From Legionella quinlivanii (lineage in GTDB: Bacteria; Pseudomonadota; Gammaproteobacteria; Legionellales; Legionellaceae): a stretch of 64,000 nt of DNA. Position numbers and translations under genes: made by a program. The DNA lies in contig NZ_MVJN01000004.1 in the NCBI RefSeq assembly GCF_003265995.1, positions 186,001 through 250,000 on the forward strand, read 5' to 3'. Under the pieces are notes generated by a model. It saw only the letters and a list, made by a program, of their open reading frames with translations, did not search any database and was not told the origin of the DNA. The first letter of the stretch is position 1. Each line of letters begins with the position of its first letter. Shown here one piece after another: positions 43,960 through 57,850 of this stretch.

Positions 43960-44658
43960 TTATACTTTAAGCTTCGGTCGAACAGAACTTAAGCCGCCAT
44001 CTACTGCGAGCACCTGCCCGGTGATCCAATTGTTTGAGGGGTTTAAAAAAAACAAGATAGCCCTGGCTATGTCCGCTGACTCTCCAATTCGCCCCAAAGC
44101 ATGCATGGCAGTCGATGCCCTGGCAATCAATTGGTTATTCAGTAATGACTCCGTCAATGGCGTTTTGACCATCCCGGGTGCCACGACATTAATGCGAAGA
44201 TTTGAAGAGGCATAAGTCGCCGCTGCTGATTGTGCCAAGCCAATAATCCCTGCTTTGGCCGCTGCAATAGCCTCATGATTGGCCAATCCAGTCAACGCTG
44301 CTGCAGAGGCAATAAGTACTACGGAGCCGCCATGCGTCATTCTTTTTCCCGCAGCATGGACAACTGCAAATGATGTGGTCAGGGATGCGTTGATTGTTTT
44401 TTGGAACTCCTCATAACTGGTCGTATGAGCACTTTTGATTAATAAAGAGCCTGCACAATTGACTACCCCGTCCAGAGGCCCTGCCTGCTCAAACACTTTA
44501 TCGACTGCACCGAAGTCAGTGCCATCAAGTATAAAGTCAGGGGTGATCTTTTCTTTGCTTTGTGCTGTTGTAAAAACCTCATCACCCTGCTTTTGTAAAA
44601 GCTCGGTTACTGATTGACCAATCGCGCTGCTTGCTGCAATAATGAGATATCGGGCCAT
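43960..44658 (-). CDS. Short-chain dehydrogenase/reductase-like protein lacking the catalytic Tyr
   Basis: About 232 residues from ATG 44658 (MARYLIIAASSAIG); an upstream ATG at 44745 would add 29 unlikely residues. The NAD(P) loop is degenerate (AASSAIG for TGxxxGxG). The usual YxxxK reads IAAAK, so the catalytic Tyr is missing though Lys is kept. VAPGMVKTPLTESLL and ITGQVLAVDGGLSS match the SDR C-terminal half. It lies just upstream of the photolyase gene on the same strand. Its reaction is uncertain; it may be a binding or regulatory protein. Confidence 0.85.
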   Translation of the reverse strand: MARYLIIAASSAIGQSVTELLQKQGDEVFTTAQSKEKITPDFILDGTDFGAVDKVFEQAGPLDGVVNCAGSLLIKSAHTTSYEEFQKTINASLTTSFAVVHAAGKRMTHGGSVVLIASAAALTGLANHEAIAAAKAGIIGLAQSAAATYASSNLRINVVAPGMVKTPLTESLLNNQLIARASTAMHALGRIGESADIARAILFFLNPSNNWITGQVLAVDGGLSSVRPKLKV

Positions 44659-44753
44659 AGAATTTGTGCGCCATAGTGCCAGGAAGGCACCTACTATGAA
44701 GGATAGTCTTTTTGACTTCAAGTATTCATGAGTAATTTGTTTCAAGGACTGCG

Positions 44754-45164
44754 ATGAAACTTATAGTGCTTTTTTTCTTAACGATGCTTTGTATTTTCGT
44801 ATTGGATATGATTTGGCTGGCGTTCCTCGCCAAATCGATTTATGCAAAAAATATCGGCATGTTATTGCGTACATTGGGAGGGGAAATGGCGCCGGTTTGG
44901 TGGGCGGCAGTTGTAGTTTATGTGTGCATCGCTCTGGGTATCCTTTATTTTGTTATACCTAACGCCCAGGGCAATTACGCGCAAGCATTGCTCGGCGGAG
45001 TAATGCTTGGTCTTGTAACTTATGGGATTTACGACTTTACTAATTATTCAATCCTTGCAGGCTGGCCATGGAAAATAACGCTAATCGATTTTATCTGGGG
45101 AATGGTCCTGTGCGGACTGAGTAGTTTATTTGCAGTCTTCATTCAGAACCGATTTCTTTCTTGA
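44754..45164 (+). CDS. DUF2177 family inner-membrane protein
   Basis: 136 residues with four membrane helices. The family pattern is clear: FVLDMIWLAFLAKSIY at the start, LGGVMLGLVTYGIYDFTNYS in the middle and WPWKITLIDFIWG towards the end. ATG 44754 has AAGGA six bases upstream. DUF2177 genes commonly accompany photolyase and lipid-modification genes in light-induced clusters. It diverges from the SDR/photolyase operon and overlaps the DUF1295 gene tail-to-tail by 26 bases. Confidence 0.92.
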   Translation: MKLIVLFFLTMLCIFVLDMIWLAFLAKSIYAKNIGMLLRTLGGEMAPVWWAAVVVYVCIALGILYFVIPNAQGNYAQALLGGVMLGLVTYGIYDFTNYSILAGWPWKITLIDFIWGMVLCGLSSLFAVFIQNRFLS

Positions 45165-45915
45165 ACCAGGGAAAAAACATGGGCGTTTGTTTTTGGTAAT
45201 TAATGTATTTTTGACCCCGTGATTGTATGGAACCTTTTTCGGTCATCAGGCCCGTTATACGGGTAAAAATAATGTATAGCATTAAAGGAGAAAGTAAGCC
45301 CAAATACCCTAAGTTGGACTGTATCGCAAATAATGCGAATCCCATCCAGACCAACCAGTCAAAAAAATAATTAGGGTGGCGAGAATAGCGCCATAAACCT
45401 GCATTACAGACCTCTCCTTTGTATTGATTCTTAAATCGCTGCAGTTGTATATCTGCCAGAGTTTCCCCCATGATTCCTAATGAAATTATGCAAATAGCAA
45501 TGCTGTCTATCCAGGTTAAATGGGTTAATTCTGATTCGCTTATCAGCAGAAACACACTTGAAATGATAAGAATTAAAAGCCCCTGAAGTTGGAAGTTAAT
45601 AAAGAATCCAAATGAATGGTTTATTTTCCAGGTACTGCTGAGTTCAGTATAACGCTTGTCTATATGGCCTATTCTTATGCGGGTGTACCATAAATAAAAT
45701 GCAAGACGTAATGCCCATAAAATGAGAAAAGAGCTAATAATGAAAGTACGAAAACTGAAAGACCTGAAGCTTAGATAAATCAGCCCTGTAACCATTAGTC
45801 CTAATGACCAGGCAACATCAACAACAGAGGGGTTTTTTAAAATACGATACAATCCCCACATCAGACTCATTTGAATAAACAGATATATTATTACAACACC
45901 AAGTGAATACAACAT
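45139..45915 (-). CDS. DUF1295 membrane protein (steroid 5-alpha-reductase-like)
   Basis: 258 residues with about seven helices. The C-terminal motif GLWRYSRHPNYFFDWLVW, together with the preceding FKNQYKGEVCNAG, is the signature of DUF1295/isoprenylcysteine-methyltransferase-like reductases. ATG 45915 follows AAGGATAAGGA. The family is thought to act on lipids in light- and stress-response clusters, consistent with the photolyase and DUF2177 neighbours. The reaction is not known. Confidence 0.92.
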   Translation of the reverse strand: MLYSLGVVIIYLFIQMSLMWGLYRILKNPSVVDVAWSLGLMVTGLIYLSFRSFSFRTFIISSFLILWALRLAFYLWYTRIRIGHIDKRYTELSSTWKINHSFGFFINFQLQGLLILIISSVFLLISESELTHLTWIDSIAICIISLGIMGETLADIQLQRFKNQYKGEVCNAGLWRYSRHPNYFFDWLVWMGFALFAIQSNLGYLGLLSPLMLYIIFTRITGLMTEKGSIQSRGQKYINYQKQTPMFFPWFKKEIGSE

Positions 45916-45952
45916 TCCTTATCCTTAAATCCAGTGCTCTCTATTCTAAACA

Positions 45953-46126
45953 GTGTTTCAGTTAAATTTAGCCTATAGCATTCCAGAAGCAGCCACAAGT
46001 TGGGGCAGGAATCGCTTCCCATAGAGGAGCCACAAGATACTTCTTGACCTGGAAGATGATGTGGAGCCTGTTGAAGACGCACCACAGTTAAATAGTGCAG
46101 AACTTCAGGAAGCACTCCCTGGCTAA
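45953..46126 (+). pseudogene. Short gene remnant
   Basis: 58 codons in one frame broken once by TAG: an upstream part NLAYSIPEAATSWGRNRFP and a downstream part ending DLEDDVEPVEDAPQLNSAEL. The acidic tail and ordered composition look like the end of a larger decayed gene. It starts at GTG 45953 with no ribosome-binding site. No homologue recognised. Confidence 0.3.
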
Positions 46127-46129
46127 TGA

Positions 46130-46807
46130 TTAAGCGAATGCGACTCGCAAACCGACCATAAATAAATTGGCCTGAGGCTTATAACGGCCCCGGAGAAATT
46201 CACCGGATAAGGGTTCTTCCGCGCTTTTGGTCACACTATCGTATTGTGTAAATTGATAGGTAAAGAGAAGTTCCTTATTAGCAGAGAGTTTATTAGCCAC
46301 TCCCACTTTGGCACTTATACCAGTTAACCATTGCTCAAAATTCCCGCTAACCCCTGCATTACCAGCCGTGTTGGTAGAATCGATTTTGAACTGGCTGCGG
46401 GATACGCCAGGGCCTGCAAAAATACGGAAACTTTCATTATAATGATATTCCGGTAAGGCGAAGAGGCTAAATCCATAATTTAGCTTTTCCTTTGCCAGCA
46501 CTGACTCATCAATGAACCAGTTATTAATGACATGCCTTGCCCGCCCTGTAAATAAATCCGCATCGCCTTCAATCGCTATACTGACCTTTTCAGTGAATAA
46601 AAAATCATAGGCAACTGCAAGCTGGCCATGAAAACCGGTATAGGCATGACGATAACTCTCAGACGTTGTAAAGGGATCGCCCAAAGGATACGTTAAATCT
46701 TTGTCGATATTGACTGCGTTAACGCCTAAATTCAAAGCAGCTGACCAATTAGCATAAGCATTTAAACTTAACAAACTTAACGCAACTAAAATAAATTTCT
46801 TATTCAT
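46130..46807 (-). CDS. Outer-membrane beta-barrel protein
   Basis: 225 residues, ATG 46807 with GAGG five bases upstream. A signal peptide (ILVALSLLSLNAYA) is followed by about eight amphipathic strands. The C-terminal strand ANLFMVGLRVAFA fits a barrel. It begins 11 bases after the stop of the metalloprotease gene, so the two are probably cotranscribed. Similar to Legionella OmpA/OprF-like small barrels; function unknown. Confidence 0.8.
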   Translation of the reverse strand: MNKKFILVALSLLSLNAYANWSAALNLGVNAVNIDKDLTYPLGDPFTTSESYRHAYTGFHGQLAVAYDFLFTEKVSIAIEGDADLFTGRARHVINNWFIDESVLAKEKLNYGFSLFALPEYHYNESFRIFAGPGVSRSQFKIDSTNTAGNAGVSGNFEQWLTGISAKVGVANKLSANKELLFTYQFTQYDSVTKSAEEPLSGEFLRGRYKPQANLFMVGLRVAFA

Positions 46808-46818
46808 AATGACCTCAT

Positions 46819-48999
46819 TTATAAAATACCAGGGATTGTGATGAGATTGGAGGTTTCGCTGATGCCCCCGCCTTGCCTTATCACCGTAATAGAAACATTC
46901 ACTTTTCGCGGCGTTACAATATTTGTGACAATAAAGCGACGATGCGGGCCATCCAGTGTAACAATTGAATTAGGCAACCCATTGGCAACCAGGCCTGTAA
47001 TAAAACGTGGATCCAGACCGGCATAATAAATGAAGGCTTCACTGCGATTCATTGGATTGCGTTCAGCCTGGACCAAATTAAGATGAGTCGCGATGCTAAA
47101 ATTATTAGATGAAATATTAAAAAAACTGCCAGTGGACGCCTTAACCATAATACGAGCGGTTGTGGTCGCCAGACTGGGAACAAACACATTAGCTATGCCG
47201 ATGTTAAGTGTTCTTTGCGCCAAAAGATAGGGATAGGTGACGCCCCCATCAATAGAAAGAAAAATATCCACAAACTGAGCATTCACGGGCGGCAAGTTGG
47301 TATTAGCGACACTCCACATGACCGGCTCAATCGTATCCCCCAGGAAGCTTATACCGGGGTTTGTGGGATGAGTGACTACAAAGGGACCTGCCGCTGTCGT
47401 GGTTGTCACATTCACATCGGTGTAGGCATTGCATGAGCCATAGGGATTATTTGCCCGAGCCGTAACTCTGAATTTCAAAATCCTTGATACAGAGGGAATA
47501 ACCTCCCAGGTGAAGGGCCCATTATTCGCTAAAGACACCAGATTAGGAAAAAATCGAGTGGGCGATATTGAGGGATCAATACTTCTGAAATTGGGACCAC
47601 CGGTTGCCGAACTGACAGGGGGCTGAACCGAGACTTCATTATTCATTTGTTCCCAGGTATAAGTTAACCAATTACCCGTTGGATTAGTGGCTGAAGCAGT
47701 TAAACTAAAGGGCGTGTTGGCTGGAATGATGTGATTTCCATTAGTATTGCTTATGAGCGGTGCAGGAAAAATTGGCGTTTTAACTGCGCAGGTATGCGTT
47801 GGCTGTGAAACGAACTGGCCGATTTCCTGTAAGCTGATGCCATTAAAATAGGCGCTTGAATTCGCCTGCACATTGGGCGCGCAAATCCCTGCATAACCCA
47901 TAATGGTGCTGCCGCTTCCTGGCTCGACTGCTGTCGGAATATTGCGTTCGCAACTATTATTCTGCACATGATTTGCTCCAAACTGATGGCCTATTTCATG
48001 AGCAACATAGTCCACATCGAAAGGATCACCAATAGGATTTTCCTGGCCTGTTGCGCCCTGTGCCTTTTCAGCCGGATCACAGACACTGCCAAGGCTTGCC
48101 AATCCACTGCCAGAGGCATCAACCACATGACCAATATCATAATTGGCTGACCCAATCACCGCATCCACATTGGTCTGGTTTTCTTCAATCAAAGCAGAAG
48201 GATTGCCATTGGTATAGGGCTGATTATCCGGATCCGTATAAATAATGGCCGAATTATTTGCGACTAATTGTAGTGTGATAGCAGCGTCACGTTCATAAAT
48301 TCCATTTACACGATTCACCGTTGTGACTTCACCCGCCAGTGCCTGAGCGACTGTCCCCCCGTAAAAAGCAGTGTATTGCGCGGTTGCTGCCATTGCCAGA
48401 CGATATTTCCTTAATTCACAAGTAGAAAAATTGGCAAAAGACTTAGTCGTTTGCAGTGGCTTACCCTGCCCTGACACACCGCATTTAGTTCGCTTGATTG
48501 TCCTAAAATCTTTCTTATAGTAGACCATGTAATATTGCGTATTATCTTTTTCCAAAGGATCAATAAAAATACTGTCCTTACCGGGAGTCAGGATCATGGC
48601 GTGAAAACCGTTAGGGGTAATATCCAGTTTAACCAGCTCAGCTGAATCATCAGTGCTATAAGCATCATAGGTTTTAATTTCTGGAAATTTGGCAGCCAGA
48701 TCAGGTGCCATAGTCGAATTTTCAACCAGCTTATACTGCCGGTTCTGGCCATTGGGATGAGGGAGTTCGATGACAAGCGCTTTACTACTTGATAAATTAT
48801 CGCGATGCGGAGCAAGTGCCAATTCGGAGTAAAGTGATTGTATATCAATTTTAACTAAACGATAGTGTCTGGCATGAATAGCCGGGTTCGCAGCAGACGC
48901 TAAGGAAGAATCCACATCTTCTCCGATGCGAATCGTCGATTGCGCAAATAGAGTCGCAGAAAATAATACCAGAAAAGCAGTAATTAATGTCCGTATCAT
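46819..48999 (-). CDS. Secreted reprolysin-like zinc metalloprotease (M12B type)
   Basis: 726 residues. A signal peptide (TLITAFLVLFSATLFAQ) is followed by a propeptide-like region, then a catalytic domain with HEIGHQFGANH at 334-344 (three His ligands and catalytic Glu335). An IMGYAGIC segment supplies the Met-turn, as in metzincins. The remaining 330 residues are Ig/fibronectin-like strands. Metzincins of this group are exported bacterial proteases. The gene leads an operon with the barrel protein. AGGA sits about ten bases before ATG 48999. Confidence 0.92.
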   Translation of the reverse strand: MIRTLITAFLVLFSATLFAQSTIRIGEDVDSSLASAANPAIHARHYRLVKIDIQSLYSELALAPHRDNLSSSKALVIELPHPNGQNRQYKLVENSTMAPDLAAKFPEIKTYDAYSTDDSAELVKLDITPNGFHAMILTPGKDSIFIDPLEKDNTQYYMVYYKKDFRTIKRTKCGVSGQGKPLQTTKSFANFSTCELRKYRLAMAATAQYTAFYGGTVAQALAGEVTTVNRVNGIYERDAAITLQLVANNSAIIYTDPDNQPYTNGNPSALIEENQTNVDAVIGSANYDIGHVVDASGSGLASLGSVCDPAEKAQGATGQENPIGDPFDVDYVAHEIGHQFGANHVQNNSCERNIPTAVEPGSGSTIMGYAGICAPNVQANSSAYFNGISLQEIGQFVSQPTHTCAVKTPIFPAPLISNTNGNHIIPANTPFSLTASATNPTGNWLTYTWEQMNNEVSVQPPVSSATGGPNFRSIDPSISPTRFFPNLVSLANNGPFTWEVIPSVSRILKFRVTARANNPYGSCNAYTDVNVTTTTAAGPFVVTHPTNPGISFLGDTIEPVMWSVANTNLPPVNAQFVDIFLSIDGGVTYPYLLAQRTLNIGIANVFVPSLATTTARIMVKASTGSFFNISSNNFSIATHLNLVQAERNPMNRSEAFIYYAGLDPRFITGLVANGLPNSIVTLDGPHRRFIVTNIVTPRKVNVSITVIRQGGGISETSNLITIPGIL

Positions 49000-49097
49000 T
49001 GCTCTTACATCCTGTTAAGATTATTTCGAGCGAGAGACTATATCAAGCTACTCATTGATTCTCAAATAAATTTATCCTCAATGGTAGCTTTTAAGTT

Positions 49098-49185
49098 GTC
49101 TTTGCGAACAAAGTGAAGCAATTGATCCAGATCGAAGCTTGAACAAAGTAAGGAGCTGGATTGCTTCGCTAGCGCTCGCAAAGAC
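49098..49185. repeat. Hairpin repeat, GTCTTTGCGA family
   Basis: GTCTTTGCGA-N7-GAAGCAAT pairs with ATTGCTTCGCTAGCGCTCGC AAAGAC around a short centre. It is a widespread REP-like type and is adjacent to a family C repeat. Confidence 0.75.
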
Positions 49186-49196
49186 GGCTTCAAACC

Positions 49197-49280
49197 TGTC
49201 ATTTCCGCGCAGGCGGAAATCTATTCCTGATTCGGCACAGTGCCATGTAAAAATGGATTTCCGCCTGCGCGGAAATGACA
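49197..49280. repeat. Hairpin repeat family C, copy 1
   Basis: TGTCATTTCCGCGCAGGCGG and CCGCCTGCGCGGAAATGACA are perfect inverted arms around about 40 bases. It is related to 59189-59277 and to the common proteobacterial CGCGCAGGCGGGAA repeats. Confidence 0.85.
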
Positions 49281-49322
49281 AAGCTAGACGCCCTGAAGGG
49301 CATAGATTGCTCAAATCGATAA

Positions 49323-50585
49323 TTAAAACCCTGGAAAATTTATCCCTGGCAAAGTCATTTTCTTTAGCAGGCTCTGAGTGTCCGCAAAATTCGCAGAGGG
49401 CTCACTCTGGCAATCAGCACTATTTGCCAAGGCCTCTATATCTGATTTTGAACCGCCACTAAAAAACATATCCGCCAGCTTAAACGCACAAGCCGAGCTT
49501 TCCACTATCAAACCGTGCCCGGCATAGGGATGTTCCCAGAATAATGATTGAGGAATAAGCTGATGCATTTCGCGCATCGCCTGAATTGGCGTAACTGGAT
49601 CAAATCGTCCGCCCCAAATAAAGACAGGAACATTCAGCTTTCTAAGTTCCTCAGCAAAAGCCATCGGTTTACGGTGTTTTTCAAATGCTCCGCAGTCGCC
49701 AAAAGAGGAAAAATAATAGGCATTGGCATCCTGGTCAGCTGAGTAATCCCATATTTCTTCGCAAATAATATGGCGCGACATACCCGTCATCGGAAAATCA
49801 GGCTGACTCCCTATTATTTTCTCAGCTTCTTCCCTGGAGCCAGTATTCAGAAGTCGCTCCAGAAAAATGCGCGTTGCTCTGGTGCGTCCATCATAACCAT
49901 AACTGTAGCTAAAAATAGTACGAAGAACTGCGGATCTCAGATCGCTGTATTTTTGAATCACCCGGTCATATAAATTACTGATAGCCTCATCACTACGGAT
50001 ATATAAAGGCATAAATTGCTGCCGGGCAATATCAATGGCCTGGCTGTCATGAAATGCTGAATCTAATATCATCGCCTCAATGGATTGTGGATATTTTATT
50101 GCATACTGCTGCCCTAAGAAGGTTCCATATGAAATTCCATAGACAAACCATTTACCGTCCTCTCCCAAAAGATCCTTGCGAATAGCCTCTATATCATCAG
50201 CAGTTCTGCTCATTGAATAGATACCCTCTTCATACCAGGCCTTCCAGGCAGAAAGAGGTCGAGTACAACCCAGACCCCGGTGATCAAAACCGACAATATT
50301 CATTTTTTTGTCGAGTTTAGTGTTATAGAAAAGCTCAATCAAATTATGATCGCCGCCAGGCCCGCCATTGATAACCAAAAGAGTGGGTTTTTGCGGGTCA
50401 AAGGAATGAAGGAGCTTATAATACACCCGAATCAGACCCGCAGTATCCTTTCGCTGTTCGGCGCGCAACTTGGTAACAACATAACGATCTTTTGCACCTG
50501 CAGAGGGACAGGTTTCTGTTTTGGCAGTTGAAGTAAATGACAAAGAATAAAGCAGTAAATAGAGATAAATCCGAAAGTTTCTCAT
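49323..50585 (-). CDS. Secreted alpha/beta hydrolase, S33/TAP-like peptidase
   Basis: About 420 residues from ATG 50585, which begins a signal peptide (FRIYLYLLLYSLSFTSTAK); ATG 50603 is also in frame. VINGGPGGDHN gives the oxyanion hole, GISYGT the nucleophile Ser, GGRFDPVTP the Asp and YAGHGLI the His. The layout with C-terminal TAP-like lid fits prolyl aminopeptidases and related exported hydrolases. It probably acts in the periplasm or outside the cell. Two repeats lie just downstream of its stop codon. Confidence 0.88.
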   Translation of the reverse strand: MRNFRIYLYLLLYSLSFTSTAKTETCPSAGAKDRYVVTKLRAEQRKDTAGLIRVYYKLLHSFDPQKPTLLVINGGPGGDHNLIELFYNTKLDKKMNIVGFDHRGLGCTRPLSAWKAWYEEGIYSMSRTADDIEAIRKDLLGEDGKWFVYGISYGTFLGQQYAIKYPQSIEAMILDSAFHDSQAIDIARQQFMPLYIRSDEAISNLYDRVIQKYSDLRSAVLRTIFSYSYGYDGRTRATRIFLERLLNTGSREEAEKIIGSQPDFPMTGMSRHIICEEIWDYSADQDANAYYFSSFGDCGAFEKHRKPMAFAEELRKLNVPVFIWGGRFDPVTPIQAMREMHQLIPQSLFWEHPYAGHGLIVESSACAFKLADMFFSGGSKSDIEALANSADCQSEPSANFADTQSLLKKMTLPGINFPGF

Positions 50586-50707
50586 AGAGTGCACGTCGGG
50601 CATAAATCGATTACAGCATTATATAAACAAGCGTCTCTTTCTCAAACAACTCATTGAAAATTAAAATCTCCCACTCTTTAAGGTTTTTCGCTCATCTGAG
50701 TTTGAAT

Positions 50708-50988
50708 GTCGGGCGAAAGCGCCCATAGCGGTCAGGATAAGAAGTAATGTTATCCCCTCTCCACCGCGCGCAGCGTGGGGGAGAGGGTAGGGTGAGGGGG
50801 TTAAAAAATTTATCACGTTAGTGATTCCATTTTGTTGTGGCAATAAACCATCGCCACAGAAATATGATTAATGAATCGCTACGCCACCTTGTTTATAGCC
50901 CCCTCACCCTAACCCTCTCCCCCGCTGCGCGGTGGAGAGGGGATCAGATATTTTATTAGCCTGACCGCTATGGGCGAAAGCGCCCGAC
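50708..50988. repeat. Large composite inverted repeat
   Basis: The left arm (50708-50802) contains GGGCGAAAGCGCCCATAGCG and a GGGGGAGAGGGTAGGGTGAG block. The right arm (50898-50988) carries the same blocks in reverse complement (CTCACCCTAACCCTCTCCCC, then CGCTATGGGCG). About 95 AT-rich bases lie between. It is MITE-like and lies upstream of the hydrolase gene. Confidence 0.8.
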
Positions 50989-51010
50989 CTACGCTTAAGA
51001 TTTGTATCAA

Positions 51011-51367
51011 TTATTTCATTGAAAGCGTGGAACCAGCTTTTTCTTCATCAGAGTCGCTGTCAGCAGCAAAATCAAAGCAAAGAAAACTCTCTGTAATATT
51101 GCCGCCTACAGGAGCAGTAATCGTGACTTCACTGCTCATTGACTGCAAAAGTTCATTCCTTTTTGTGAACATTTTTTCCATTTGCTCGGGGGAAGTTTTT
51201 TTGGAAACTCCAGAGATATTACCAACGGAAAACTGTACATTGCCAGCAACGGGCTCTGCTATTACCCGTTTATGTTTAACACGTGGCTGTTCTTGTGTTT
51301 CCTGTTCAGTTTTACTTTCTACAGTTGTACTTTCATTAAATTTTTTCTCTATTTTTAGATAACTCAT
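51011..51367 (-). CDS. Small hypothetical protein
   Basis: 118 residues, ATG 51367 with a strong AAGGGG seven bases upstream, which decides for this strand over an overlapping frame on the other. It is polar and Glu/Ser-rich, ends in an acidic segment (FDFAADSDSDEEKAGSTLS) and has no signal peptide or membrane segment. Family unknown. The acidic, disordered tail resembles type IV secretion signals, but this is weak evidence. Confidence 0.65.
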   Translation of the reverse strand: MSYLKIEKKFNESTTVESKTEQETQEQPRVKHKRVIAEPVAGNVQFSVGNISGVSKKTSPEQMEKMFTKRNELLQSMSSEVTITAPVGGNITESFLCFDFAADSDSDEEKAGSTLSMK

Positions 51368-51592
51368 CTTCTACCCCTTTAATTATTAACAAGACAATAG
51401 TTGCACTATAAGTGCCACCAAAACTGCCTAGTTTATCTGATTTTGTAAAAGCTGTAATCAAAAATTTAATTTTCAGATTATTTTTTGGTCAGCTAATTTA
51501 GTCAATTTTACACTTACTTTACTATTGATCACCTGCAAATTGTTTCACCAACTGAATTATTATTGGCCAATAATAATTATTCTATATGATTC

Positions 51593-56637
<5,045 letters not shown>

Positions 56638-56650
56638 TTATTCAAAATGC

Positions 56651-57850
56651 CTAATGGTCATGGCTCGCCCCTTCCTTGCCAATTTCAGCTTTCAGAAAGT
56701 AGCTGTTCTGACTAACATAATGCTGACCCGCATCAAGGCCTGAAAGCACTTCGACCCATTGCTCATCCTTTTCTCCCAGCGTAATCGGGGTGGCTTCAAA
56801 ATAATTTCCCTGTTGCACAAATACCACATCCTGCCCGTTCATCTGCTGGATAGCGGAAAGCGCCACCGCCACAGGCACTTTTTTTTCTTTAATAATAATT
56901 GCACCATTCACATACATGCCGGGTAACCAGGAGCGAGTTTCATTCGGCAGTATGGCGCGGGCAAGTGTGGTTTGGCTGTCCTCAATCCCCAGAGGTGAAA
57001 TATAAGTCAGAGTGGTGACTGCACTGGCATTGCCGTCATCGCCGCTGACAATAACCTGCATTCCAGGCTTAACCAGCGGGGCATCCTTTCGGTACAAGGT
57101 AAAATCCGCCCAGACATTGGCGAGATTGGCAATTTCATAGATAGGCTTGGTATCCTGCGCCAGTTCACCATTGGTTGCATACTTTTGCACTACAGTTCCG
57201 GCAATAGGCGCCTTGATGGTGTACTCCTGCAAACTTTCATTGCTCTCAATAACAGCCAGTGTATCGTCTTTCTTCACCTCCTGACCCAGATTTTTAGTCA
57301 GGGACTTGATAATTCCGGAATAACGCGCATAAATGGGCGCGAGGGTATCTCGATTTGGAACTATTTTCCCATACACTTTTAAGCGTGTTTTTATCGTTTT
57401 TTCCTGGGCTGTAGAAAGCTTAATCTCGGCAGCTTTAAGCAGTTCGGGCATAATCTTTATACGCCCTTCATAGGTCGAATAATGCCAGCTGAACTGTTTA
57501 TCCTGCCATTGCAGTTGAACTGCGACATCAAATGAATGAGGCTCTGAAATGATTTCCTGGCTTTGTAGAAAGTTGTCGATGGGTACAAAACGGATTTTCT
57601 CTTTCCTGCCGTTAAAACGAGTTAATTGCACACTAAGGACCGCTTGCTTTGGGGAAATCAACTTACCATTTTCATAAAGATAGGCGCGAAAATGAGGAGG
57701 CATCGCTCTTTCAAAAATCAAAAGCTCCACTGTGATGGCTCCCTGCTTCAGCAAATGTCCACCCTGCGGCCCTTTTTGTGGCGTATTCGCCCATAGCAAT
57801 GAATTGAATGCAAAAAAAATAATCAGCAGGCTGATTTTAATTAATCTCAT
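56651..57850 (-). CDS. helB: RND periplasmic adaptor, CzcB/HelB
   Basis: 399 residues with a signal segment (SLLIIFFAFNSLLWANTP). The lipoyl/barrel-sandwich halves YARYSGIIKSLTKNLGQEVK and EYTIKAPIAGTVVQKYATNG are typical of membrane-fusion proteins of the CusB/CzcB class. It links the pump to the outer-membrane channel. It starts with a 4-base overlap with the upstream channel gene (translational coupling) and ends 22 bases before helA. Confidence 0.94.
   Translation of the reverse strand: MRLIKISLLIIFFAFNSLLWANTPQKGPQGGHLLKQGAITVELLIFERAMPPHFRAYLYENGKLISPKQAVLSVQLTRFNGRKEKIRFVPIDNFLQSQEIISEPHSFDVAVQLQWQDKQFSWHYSTYEGRIKIMPELLKAAEIKLSTAQEKTIKTRLKVYGKIVPNRDTLAPIYARYSGIIKSLTKNLGQEVKKDDTLAVIESNESLQEYTIKAPIAGTVVQKYATNGELAQDTKPIYEIANLANVWADFTLYRKDAPLVKPGMQVIVSGDDGNASAVTTLTYISPLGIEDSQTTLARAILPNETRSWLPGMYVNGAIIIKEKKVPVAVALSAIQQMNGQDVVFVQQGNYFEATPITLGEKDEQWVEVLSGLDAGQHYVSQNSYFLKAEIGKEGASHDH

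Noticed and set aside
50970-51362. Plus-strand frame of about 130 codons opposite the small minus-strand gene
   Set aside because: It runs through the inverted repeat and lacks a ribosome-binding site, whereas the opposite strand has a strong AAGGGG before its ATG.
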